64,000 nt of DNA from CAYLLN01 sp036496265 (lineage in GTDB: Bacteria > Planctomycetota > Planctomycetia > Pirellulales > Pirellulaceae), in contig DASXLL010000162.1 in the NCBI GenBank assembly GCA_036496265.1, positions 1-64,000 of the forward strand. Reading direction: 5' to 3'. Below are positions 43,087 to 50,464 of this stretch, piece after piece. Position numbers and translations under genes: made by a program. How positions within the stretch are numbered: position 1 is the first letter of the stretch; every line of letters begins with the position of its first letter. Below the pieces are notes generated by a model. It made no database searches and was not told the DNA's origin. It saw only the letters and a program-made list of their open reading frames with translations.

Positions 43087-43344
43087 TGCAGCGTTTCCCA
43101 TTTGAAACACGCGATCTGCGGTTTGGAAATCTCGGGCGGTCAACTGCGAAGTGGGAGCGCCGAATCGGAGTAGCGCTCGCATGACGCGCTCCGAGTTCGC
43201 TTCTGTCGGCCGGACCCAGATGTCGAGGTCTTCCGTCGCCCGCGATCTTCCATACACGGCGACGGCATAGGAGCCGACAATCAGGAATTCAGCGTTCTCG
43301 TCGCGTAATGCGCATAAGATGTCGCGGAAGTCGGGATTCAGCAA
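43087..43344 (-). pseudogene. Truncated nucleotidyltransferase (GS-x-DxD)
   Basis: The frame starts MLNPDFRDILCALRDENAEF and reads FLIVGSYAVAVYGRSRATED-LDIWVRPT, which is the N-terminal nucleotidyltransferase core. After about 80 codons (FQTADRVFQMGNAA) it runs into the antisense of glgC, so the C-terminal half is missing. The frame stays open to 42286 only because of high GC. Likely a remnant of a two-gene module with the small gene that overlaps its start. Confidence 0.6.
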
Positions 43345-43537
43345 CGTCGATTCCTTTGAAGGCCCAGGCTTGAATCGTGAGCGGCCAAATGAGAGACAGC
43401 CGCTGCTCAGGAGTTGAGGCGGCTACGGATTCGAGCGTTTGGTCGCCGAGTTGGCCGTGGACGATGTACCAGTGGGTGCGCGTGGCCTTTTCGGGGGCGG
43501 CGCTAGCGGAAGCGGTGTTTTCAGGCGTGGTCGTCAC
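43289..43537 (-). CDS. Small companion of the truncated nucleotidyltransferase
   Basis: 82 aa, GTG start. The C-terminal half (LSLIWPLTIQAWAFKGIDVA and ESRLPRHLMRITR) resembles short proteins encoded just before nucleotidyltransferases in other planctomycetes. Its end overlaps the start of the truncated partner by 56 nt. The N-terminal part is poly-Ala/Thr. Antitoxin role is a guess; with the partner truncated it may be without function. Confidence 0.5.
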   Translation of the reverse strand: MTTTPENTASASAAPEKATRTHWYIVHGQLGDQTLESVAASTPEQRLSLIWPLTIQAWAFKGIDVAESRLPRHLMRITRRER

Positions 43538-43571
43538 AAAGATATTTTAGCATACGGAATGCGTGGGTTTG

Positions 43572-43595
43572 GACAGGCGCAACGCCTATCCTGCG
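43572..43595. repeat. Family F hairpin at the pgpA stop
   Basis: GACAGGCGCAACGCCTATCC followed by TGCG. The pgpA stop codon (43586-43588) lies within it. The second copy is at 45690-45713. Confidence 0.7.
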
Positions 43596-44200
43596 AAGAT
43601 AGAGGATCGCAAAACATCGATGCCAGCGATTTTTTCGAGCGTGAACCAGAACAGATACAAGACGATTGCAGCGTAAACCGAGCCGAGGAGGTCATCGGCC
43701 AGGACGCCCCAGCCGCGAGGCAGATGCTCGAGACGGCGGGCGGGCGGGATTTTTAAAATGTCGATGACGCGGGTGACGGGGAAGGCCCAGAGTGTTGTGA
43801 GGACCGGTCGCGCGGGATCGTGGAAAAGCAGGACGGTGAAGAGGAAGCCGGCGACTTCGTCGGTGACGAAGATTTGGGAGTCTTTTCGCTGATAGTATTC
43901 TTCAGCCCAGCGTCCGAGGGCGATGGTGATCCACGACCAGAGAATCAAGAGCGCGGCGATGAGGCTGGTTTGGACCGGTTCGCTGGGGATGGCGAGGGCA
44001 AGAGGAATGTAGAGCAGCGGGCCAATCAGAGCGCCGCAGGTGCCGGGCATGATCGGCGAATAGCCGAGGCCGAAGCAGGAGGCGAGGAAGGGGAGGAAGG
44101 GGAGGAAGAACGGAGTGGGAGAGGGGGGGAGTGGGAGAGGGGGAGTGGCGTCGATACAAACGCGGCTTGTCTCCTTGTCTTCTTGTCTCCTCGTCTCCAT
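43586..44200 (-). CDS. pgpA: Phosphatidylglycerophosphatase A
   Basis: 204 aa membrane phosphatase that makes phosphatidylglycerol. FGLGYSPIMPGTCGALIG, SQIFVTDEVAGFLFTV and VIDILKIPPARRLEHLPRGW-GVLADD are the PgpA hallmarks. The first about 38 residues (METRRQEDKETSR, then PLPLPPSPTP) are encoded by low-complexity repeat DNA (GGAGACAAG and GGGAGAGGG words) and are not part of the family. No internal ATG or GTG start is available. The stop codon sits inside a family F hairpin. Confidence 0.85.
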   Translation of the reverse strand: METRRQEDKETSRVCIDATPPLPLPPSPTPFFLPFLPFLASCFGLGYSPIMPGTCGALIGPLLYIPLALAIPSEPVQTSLIAALLILWSWITIALGRWAEEYYQRKDSQIFVTDEVAGFLFTVLLFHDPARPVLTTLWAFPVTRVIDILKIPPARRLEHLPRGWGVLADDLLGSVYAAIVLYLFWFTLEKIAGIDVLRSSIFAG

Positions 44201-44210
44201 GAACCCGATT

Positions 44211-45530
44211 CTAGCCGAACACTTCTTTCACCACCTCGCCGCCGTCCACAATTTTGATGGGGCGGCCGATAGAGGACATGTTTTGCTTTTCGGCATCAAT
44301 GCCGAGAGAGTGGCAGGCGGTGCGGAGGAAATCGTTGACTGAGACGGGACGATCTTGCACGGCGTCGCCGCCGGCGTCGGTCGAGCCGATGACCTGGCCG
44401 CCGTTGATGCCGCCGCCGGCCATGATCGACGTGAAGGCGCGGGGAAAGTGGTCGCGGCCGCTGTTGGGGTTGATGCGGGGGGTGCGTCCGAATTCGCCCG
44501 TCCAGATCACGAGCGTGCTGTCGAGAATGCCGCGGCTTTTGAGGTCGGCCAGCAGCGCGGCGAACGGTTGATCGATCTCGCCGCAGAGGTCGCGAGTCTT
44601 GTTGAAGTTGTCTTGATGGGTGTCCCACGGGCCGTGAGAGATTTCGACAAACGTGACGCCGGTTTCGACCAGGCGGCGGGCGAGCAAGCAGCCTTGAGCA
44701 AAGGAGCTGGTGCCGTAAGCGTCGCGAATTTTCTGCGGCTCCTTGGAAATATCGAAGCCGGTCATTTTGGGGCTGAGGACGAGGCGAGAAGCCTGGGCAT
44801 AGATCTTTTGATGGTCGGCGACTTCCTGCTGTCCGCCCTGGTTGGCATAATCGCCTTGAATTCGATCCAGCAAGTTGAGGCGGCGATGGAATCGCTTCTC
44901 GTCGGTGGCAAGTGAAGTGTTTTCAGGCGGGCGACCATCGGCTGTCATAGCGAGCGGATCGTAATCGACGCCGAGAATACCGGCGGAACCGAGTGCGCTG
45001 GCGTTGCCACCACCGCCGCGCTGGCTGGCAAAGACTCGCACGAAGCTGGGCAGATCGCTGGCGGGGTCGCCAAGTTCCTTGGCGACGATCGAGCCGAGCG
45101 TCGGGTATTTGACAGCTGGCGAAGGGGCATAGCCCGTGTGCATGAGGAACGTGGCCCGCGGGTGCTGGCCGTCCTTGCCGGTCATCGAGCGGATGAGGCA
45201 GAGGTCGTCGGTGGCCTGTGCGATTTTTGGCAAATTGGCGGAAATTTGGACGCCGGGAATCGTGGTCGGGATGGTTTTGGTTTCACCGCCGTTCGCATGG
45301 CCCGGTTTGGGATCGAACGTTTCGAACTGGCTGGGTCCGCCGCCCATCCAGAGCAGAATGCAGGCCTTGCCCGATTTGCGGAGCGCTGGCGCGCTGGCTA
45401 GCAGGTGGTCTTGCCAGCTCAGCGTCCCGGCAGCCGCGGCTGCGGCGGGAATGAACTTTAAGAAGTCGCGACGGCGGAGGCCGGACTTGCGGATAGAAAA
45501 CTCGGTCTGAATATGGAGATCGTTGGACAT
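44211..45530 (-). CDS. DUF1501 family exported protein
   Basis: 439 aa. Twin-arginine signal SGLRRRDFLKFIPAAAAAAG. ILLWMGGGPSQFETFDPKPG, RATFLMHTGYAPSPAVKYP, VIWTGEFGRTPRINPNSGRD-HFPRAF and GGINGGQVIGSTDAGG are DUF1501 hallmarks. It lies directly after the DUF1549/1553 gene on the same strand, the usual planctomycete two-gene unit. The intergenic repeat at 45551-45713 separates the two. Confidence 0.94.
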   Translation of the reverse strand: MSNDLHIQTEFSIRKSGLRRRDFLKFIPAAAAAAGTLSWQDHLLASAPALRKSGKACILLWMGGGPSQFETFDPKPGHANGGETKTIPTTIPGVQISANLPKIAQATDDLCLIRSMTGKDGQHPRATFLMHTGYAPSPAVKYPTLGSIVAKELGDPASDLPSFVRVFASQRGGGGNASALGSAGILGVDYDPLAMTADGRPPENTSLATDEKRFHRRLNLLDRIQGDYANQGGQQEVADHQKIYAQASRLVLSPKMTGFDISKEPQKIRDAYGTSSFAQGCLLARRLVETGVTFVEISHGPWDTHQDNFNKTRDLCGEIDQPFAALLADLKSRGILDSTLVIWTGEFGRTPRINPNSGRDHFPRAFTSIMAGGGINGGQVIGSTDAGGDAVQDRPVSVNDFLRTACHSLGIDAEKQNMSSIGRPIKIVDGGEVVKEVFG

Positions 45531-45550
45531 GGAAGGCGTCCTTAAAGGCG

Positions 45551-45713
45551 AAGCACCAAATTACAAATCTCAAATCACAAACAAATTCGAAATCTGAATA
45601 TCGAAATTCCAATCAAAACGGTCATAGGAATTCTGTGATTGGTATTTGTTTGTGATTTGATGCTTGGTGCTTGGTCATTCATTGTTACAGGACAGGCGGG
45701 ACGCCTATCCTAC
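45551..45713. repeat. AT-rich palindrome plus family F hairpin
   Basis: GAAGCACCAAATTACAAATC and GTTTGTGATTTGATGCTTGG are inverted partners (45551-45672). A family F copy, GGACAGGCGGGACGCCTATC (from 45690), follows and supplies the TAG stop of the DUF1549/1553 gene (45710-45712). Confidence 0.75.
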
Positions 45714-47353
45714 GTGCGATGGAGAAACTCGGCGGTGTTAAGGAGGGACCAGAGGATGTCTTCGAAGGCTTCGGGGCGGTCGGAGACTTGTTTGGTGTAT
45801 TGCAGGCAGGTGGTGAGCTCGCTTTGGGACGCTTCGCGGCCGAGGACGTGGAGATAAAGTTCTTGGACGAGCGCGGAATCGTCTTTGATGGCGGCGAGCT
45901 TGCGAGCCAGCATCGTGTTGCCGGTGCCGCGGAGCGCGCCGATCACCATCGGCGAATTCATGAGATTGAGCGCTTGCGGAATCGAGCTTTGAATCTCGTC
46001 GCGCCGCGTGCTGGGATCGTAGCCGAAGGCAGTGGTGAATTGCCGGCGAGGACCGCCGAATCGGCCGCCGGGGCCTCCCATGCCGCCAAAGGGTGATTGT
46101 GGCTCAGTCGCTTCAAGCACAAGCAGCAGATTGTCAAAAACCTGGTCGGCACGCAGGCGCTGGGCGATGTTGTGCTGCATGGGCGGCTGGCTCGCATCGC
46201 GGCGAGGGCTGCTTGGTAATTGATACATGTCAGTGGCCATGATCGTGCTAAACAACCACTTGACGTCGTAGTTCGTCGCCGCGAATTGCTGGGCGAGATA
46301 ATCGAGAGTTTTCGGAGCCGTGGGAGTTCGATCTGGCCCCATGTCATCCACGGGCTCGCAGAAACCTTCGCCGGTGAGCTCGGACCAAAGGCGATTGACA
46401 AAGGCTTTGCCGAAATAGGCGTTGTCTTTGTCGGTCATCCATTTCGCCAGGCTGTTGCGGCGGTCGGCGTCTTTCGTGCCGTTGGGCAAGAAGTCGCTGG
46501 TGGCAAAAAACACCGGCTGCATCAGCGTGCCTTTGGAATCGGGATTCTTGGGGTCGGACATATGATGCTCGAGCGTGCCGACCGCCCGCATGTTATTCGG
46601 CCGGCGACCAAACTGCGGGGGCTCAACGTCGGTCGTGACGATCGAGATCTCGCGAGCCACGCCCCCACCGGCTTGACGATTGGGGCGCGTTGCGACGCGG
46701 GGAAAAAACGCGGCCAGCTCATGGAATTGCTCGCGCTTCCAGCGGTCGGTCGGATGATCGTGGCACTGGGCACACTGCATTTGCACACCGAGGAAGATGC
46801 GACTGACTTCGCCGACAATTTCCTCCGGCTGGCCTTGTTGCGCGACAATCAGGCCGCAAGCGCCACTTTCATTCGCGTTGCCCGTCGCGGTGATGAACTC
46901 CGTGGCGACTTGGCTCCAGGGCTCGTTGCTATTGAACGACCCGGCGAGGTATGACTCAAGCGGGATGCCGACCAGGAACTGCTGCCGCTCCTCGGTCTTC
47001 CGGTACATGATCACGTCGCGCCAGTAGCGGCCCCAGTTTGCACCATAGCGGGGATCAGCTAGCAGGCGGGTGACGATTTTGGCTCGCTTGTCGGCGGCGG
47101 GGTCGAGGACGAAAGCCGTGACCTCTTCAGGTGTCGGCAGGCGGCCGATGATGTCGAGGCTCGCGCGGCGGAGGAACAGTTCGTCGCCGATCTTTTGCGG
47201 GGCTGTCGTGGCGAAGGGCACTTCCTGGCGAAGGAGGGAGTCGACTTTGGCGGCGACCGCTTCGGGACGCTCGCCCGCCGATGCGGCTAGTGAAGCGAAA
47301 GCAGCAAGAAACACAGCAACCACAAGAGAAGAGAAAAGTCGTCGGCGGGACAT
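45710..47353 (-). CDS. DUF1549 and DUF1553 domain protein
   Basis: 547 aa from ATG 47353. Signal LFSSLVVAVFLAAFASLAAS. DUF1549: LFLRRASLDIIGRLPTPEEV, YGANWGRYWRDVIMYRKTEE, and QMQCAQCHDHPTDRWKREQF with a CxxCH-like CAQCH. DUF1553: AYFGKAFVNRLWSELTGEGF, DMGPDRTPTAPKTLDYLAQQ and ILWSLLNTAEFLHR. It lacks the N-terminal cytochrome c domain of larger members. Partner of the DUF1501 gene downstream. The last codons come from repeat F. Confidence 0.94.
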   Translation of the reverse strand: MSRRRLFSSLVVAVFLAAFASLAASAGERPEAVAAKVDSLLRQEVPFATTAPQKIGDELFLRRASLDIIGRLPTPEEVTAFVLDPAADKRAKIVTRLLADPRYGANWGRYWRDVIMYRKTEERQQFLVGIPLESYLAGSFNSNEPWSQVATEFITATGNANESGACGLIVAQQGQPEEIVGEVSRIFLGVQMQCAQCHDHPTDRWKREQFHELAAFFPRVATRPNRQAGGGVAREISIVTTDVEPPQFGRRPNNMRAVGTLEHHMSDPKNPDSKGTLMQPVFFATSDFLPNGTKDADRRNSLAKWMTDKDNAYFGKAFVNRLWSELTGEGFCEPVDDMGPDRTPTAPKTLDYLAQQFAATNYDVKWLFSTIMATDMYQLPSSPRRDASQPPMQHNIAQRLRADQVFDNLLLVLEATEPQSPFGGMGGPGGRFGGPRRQFTTAFGYDPSTRRDEIQSSIPQALNLMNSPMVIGALRGTGNTMLARKLAAIKDDSALVQELYLHVLGREASQSELTTCLQYTKQVSDRPEAFEDILWSLLNTAEFLHRT

Positions 47354-47581
47354 ATTGCTTTCACTCCTCAGAAGTCCAGAAATGGGCACCGACACTGCAC
47401 AATCGGTGCGTCACTACCTGCTCAGACTTTGACGGCCAAACCATCCCAAATCGCTTGGTTTTATCGTCTAGCAGTTGGTAATACTAACCCGGAATTGGAT
47501 TCAGGGTTTCGGGGATGCCGCCGGGCGCCTGCTTCTTGCCAAAGGACACTGAATTCAATAACTTCCCAAGCCTCCCTGGGG

Positions 47582-47704
47582 AATTCCAAGCACGAAACTC
47601 GCCTGTTTGAGACGTAGAACGCCTAGAATTGCACCGTTTTGGTCATTCTTGCATTCCGATTTAGAATTTGTTTGGTGCTTGGTGCTTGAGATTTCGTGCT
47701 TTGC
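47582..47704. repeat. GCACGAA-type palindrome
   Basis: AATTCCAAGCACGAAACTCG on the left and TTGGTGCTTGAGATTTCGTG on the right. Related to 15121-15246 and 45551-45672. Confidence 0.6.
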
Positions 47705-47741
47705 GAACCACGGAAGTTATTTCGCGTTGGGTAATCAAACG

Positions 47742-47826
47742 GGGGTCTCTGACGTCCAAAAACACTTTGGAAAACGGCAATAGCCAGGGGCAAGTCAACC
47801 ACTGCCGCAAAAACGTCAGAGACCCC
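47742..47826. repeat. Inverted repeat GGGGTCTCTGACGT, 57-nt loop
   Basis: Arms at 47742-47755 and 47813-47826 are perfect over 14 bp. The arm style (GGGGTC...GACCCC) resembles family A at 3-77 and 24014-24084 but the sequence is different. Confidence 0.75.
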
Positions 47827-48251
47827 ACGGGCCAGCCGAAGGGAATTTTTCTTGGCAGCACATCACGCCGACCACTCCTTCGGAGCGGTACCCGGTGATG
47901 GGCTTCCAGGTGCTCGCTGTATGATTTTGGCGAGCGATTTCCCCCTTAAGCAGTCTTCGCGCCAAAGAAATGGAGTTCCCGAAAAAATTTTTAGAATCAC
48001 TGCAACTCATTGCCGGGCAATGGGTTGTGCTATTTTTGTTGACGGGGCGCGCGGGGCTGATTATTGCGTCGCCGGATGGGCTATTTTGGGCGTGTTGCAA
48101 ACCGCAACAAAAAGGCCAGAAAACAGGGTCGTGAATAAGGGCAGTGCGAAGTGAAATTGAGCAGGGGTCGTTTTTCGAATGAGATGTGGTCGGACGGTGA
48201 GTAGGTGAGCCGTGGGTGGGTGACTGCTTCGAAGATTGGAAAGTATTCGGA

Positions 48252-49199
48252 ATGGTGAATCTGGAGCGATTGCCTGACGCAGCCAGGCGGGTTTTGATCG
48301 GCGCTAATCCACGCGCCGGGACGCAGAATCGCCGGGCGTTGGTTGAGGCGTTGTCTGACGAGCTGGTGAAAAGCCGTTTTGAGCCTACGATTCATGGCGA
48401 CGTCGAAGAGCTGGCAGCAGAAGCCGAGAAGCTGTTGGCGGGCGGAAAATTGCGGGCGGTGGTGGCGGCAGGTGGCGACGGCACGTTTCGCCTGATGGCC
48501 GAGCGGACCCCAGTGGGCACGCCGCTGGTCGTTTTGCCGCTGGGGACGGAGAATCTGCTAGCCCGCTATATCGGGTTCACCGCGGATGCGCCGGCGCTGG
48601 CGAAGATCATTGCCGAAGGCTACACCATGCCGCTGGATGCCGGCCTGGCCGGAACCCGGCTATTTACGATGATGGCCGGCTGCGGCTTTGATGCCGAGGT
48701 TGTCCGGCGGCTACACAACGAGCGAAAGGGGAATATTCACCACCTCTCCTACGCGAAACCGATCCTCGAGGCAATCAGCAAATACGATTACCCCGAGCTG
48801 CGGGTATATTACGCGCCGGTGGATGGCGGTGGCACGGAGCTGACGGCCGAAATCGCCGCCCGTTGGGTTTTCGTCGTCAATCTGCCGCGATATGCCGGAG
48901 GATTGAGCTTCGCGCCGCAGGCCTCAGGCGCCGACGGCCTGTTAGATGTGTGTACGTTCAAAGAAGGGTCGCTACTGTATGGTCTGATGTACCTCGGCGG
49001 CGTGATTTTGGGACAGCACGAGGGAATGCAGGATTTTACGCATGTGCAAACACGGCGGTTGCGCGTCGAAGCCTCGGGCAGCGTGCCGTTTCAACTCGAT
49101 GGAGATCCAGGGGGAGAATTGCCGGCGGAATTCAGCAGTTGTCCAAATCGCCTGAAATTGGTCGTTTCCAAAAACTGGGCCAGCGCGAACCCTGCATAA
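48252..49199 (+). CDS. Diacylglycerol kinase-like lipid kinase
   Basis: 315 aa. LIGANPRAGTQNRRAL, the catalytic loop VVAAGGDGTFRL (GGDGT at 74-78), VLPLGTENLLARYIG and AGCGFDAEVVRRL match the DAGK/LCB5/YegS family. The C-terminal beta domain ends with FQLDGDPGGELPAEF. It phosphorylates a lipid at the membrane; the substrate cannot be read. ATG 48252 is preferred over the frame start at 48216. Confidence 0.92.
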   Translation: MVNLERLPDAARRVLIGANPRAGTQNRRALVEALSDELVKSRFEPTIHGDVEELAAEAEKLLAGGKLRAVVAAGGDGTFRLMAERTPVGTPLVVLPLGTENLLARYIGFTADAPALAKIIAEGYTMPLDAGLAGTRLFTMMAGCGFDAEVVRRLHNERKGNIHHLSYAKPILEAISKYDYPELRVYYAPVDGGGTELTAEIAARWVFVVNLPRYAGGLSFAPQASGADGLLDVCTFKEGSLLYGLMYLGGVILGQHEGMQDFTHVQTRRLRVEASGSVPFQLDGDPGGELPAEFSSCPNRLKLVVSKNWASANPA

Positions 49200-49255
49200 A
49201 CGTGACTGTCGAATTCACCAGGGGTTAGTAAAATACAATTGCCAGGGGAAAGAGA

Positions 49256-49534
49256 ATGTCACTTCACGTCGTGCTGGAATTGCCGCCGGAGCTCGAACAG
49301 CGACTGCGGCAGCAATCTGATAATCTAAATGCCGATATCAAAGAAGCGTATCTGTTGGAACTTTATCGTCGCGACAAAATTGATCGACCGGAGTTGAGTG
49401 CAGCGCTTCGCTTGGACCGTTTCGATACCGAGGCGCTCCTAAAACACCACAACATCTTTAGGGGATCACTCACTATGGAAGATCTGGAAAACGATCGAAA
49501 GACGTTAGAAAGTTTGTTCGGAAAGCTCGACTAG
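49256..49534 (+). CDS. UPF0175-like small protein (possible antitoxin)
   Basis: 92 aa. LNADIKEAYLLELYRRDKID and LDRFDTEALLKHHNIF follow the UPF0175 pattern (strand, helix, HTH-like). GGGAAAGAG precedes the start. Such proteins usually pair with a DUF3368/PIN toxin; none is next to it, since kdsA follows 16 nt later. The C-terminal extension (SLTMEDLENDRKTLESLFG) is longer than in most members. Confidence 0.7.
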   Translation: MSLHVVLELPPELEQRLRQQSDNLNADIKEAYLLELYRRDKIDRPELSAALRLDRFDTEALLKHHNIFRGSLTMEDLENDRKTLESLFGKLD

Positions 49535-49550
49535 TGGCTAATGTGTGAAC

Positions 49551-50384
49551 ATGCCAACAGACATCGTCGCAACCATTGGTGGATATAAGTGTGGAAACGG
49601 TCAGCCACTCTTGCTCATCGCCGGTCCCTGCGTCATCGAATCGGCCGAACTGGCTCTGTCGATCGCCACTCGCCTGAAATCCCTCGCCACTGGCCTGCCC
49701 GTCCAACTCGTCTTCAAAGCCTCCTTCGATAAAGCCAACCGCACCAGCGGAGCTGCCTTTCGCGGCGCGGGAATGGAAGCGGGGCTGGAGATTTTGGCGG
49801 AGGTCAAGCGACAGACCGGCCTGCCGGTGACGACGGACATCCACGAATCGTGGCAGGCGGAGCCGGTGGGGAAAGTTTGCGAGCTGCTGCAAATTCCGGC
49901 GTTTTTAGCTCGACAAACGGATTTGCTCGTGGCGGCGGCCAAGACCGGCCGGGCGGTGAACGTCAAAAAAGGGCAATTTATGGCCCCTTGGGATATGAAA
50001 AGCGTGGTGGCCAAGCTGCGGCAGGCCGGATGCCAGAACGTCTTGCTGTGCGAAAGAGGCACTTTTTTCGGCTACGGCCGGCTGGTGAACGATATGCGGT
50101 CGCTGCCAGAAATGCGGTCTTTGGGCGTGCCGGTGATCTTTGACGCCACTCACAGCGTACAAGAGCCAGGCGGCTTGGGCACCGCGACGGGCGGAAACCG
50201 CGCGATGGTTGAGCCGTTGGCCCGGGCGGCGACGGCAATCGGCATCGATGGCCTGTTTTTCGAGGTACATCCCGACCCCGATAACGCCCCCAGCGACGGG
50301 CCCAACATGTTAAGACTCGACGAATTTCCGGCGGTCCTGAAGCGCGTGCTGGCCATTCGGCAAGCGGTGGAGAGTTTTTCTTGA
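49551..50384 (+). CDS. kdsA: 3-deoxy-8-phosphooctulonate (KDO-8-P) synthase
   Basis: 277 aa. Makes KDO-8-P from arabinose-5-phosphate and PEP for lipopolysaccharide core synthesis. LLIAGPCVIESAELALSIA, VFKASFDKANRTSGAAFRG, NVKKGQFMAPWDMKSV, CERGTFFGYGRLVND, FDATHSVQEPGG and FFEVHPDPDNAPSDGPN are family signatures. Its presence supports a diderm envelope with LPS-type sugars. GTG 49545 is an alternative start. Confidence 0.96.
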   Translation: MPTDIVATIGGYKCGNGQPLLLIAGPCVIESAELALSIATRLKSLATGLPVQLVFKASFDKANRTSGAAFRGAGMEAGLEILAEVKRQTGLPVTTDIHESWQAEPVGKVCELLQIPAFLARQTDLLVAAAKTGRAVNVKKGQFMAPWDMKSVVAKLRQAGCQNVLLCERGTFFGYGRLVNDMRSLPEMRSLGVPVIFDATHSVQEPGGLGTATGGNRAMVEPLARAATAIGIDGLFFEVHPDPDNAPSDGPNMLRLDEFPAVLKRVLAIRQAVESFS

Positions 50385-50399
50385 ATGCTGCAAAACGAT

Positions 50400-50464
50400 C
50401 GCTCCCTCTCCCTCTGGGAGACGGGGCACCCGCGGCGCAGCCGTGGGTCGGGGGTGAGGGTAGT
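50400..50464 (+). repeat. CTCCCTCTCCCTCTGGGAG / ACCCGCGGCGCAGCCGTGGG hairpins
   Basis: Two hairpins lie between kdsA and the lipoprotein start. They are in frame with the downstream gene if its TTG start at 50381 is used, giving a repeat-encoded peptide (RSLPLPLGDGAPAAQPW). Confidence 0.55.

Larger units (their letters stand above)
47354..48251. other. Long intergenic region with two palindromic elements
   Basis: About 900 nt without a convincing gene. It holds the GCACGAA-type palindrome at 47582-47704 and a GGGGTCTCTGACGT inverted repeat at 47742-47826. The right part (47830-48250) has no recognised features; it must carry the promoter of the lipid-kinase gene. Confidence 0.5.
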
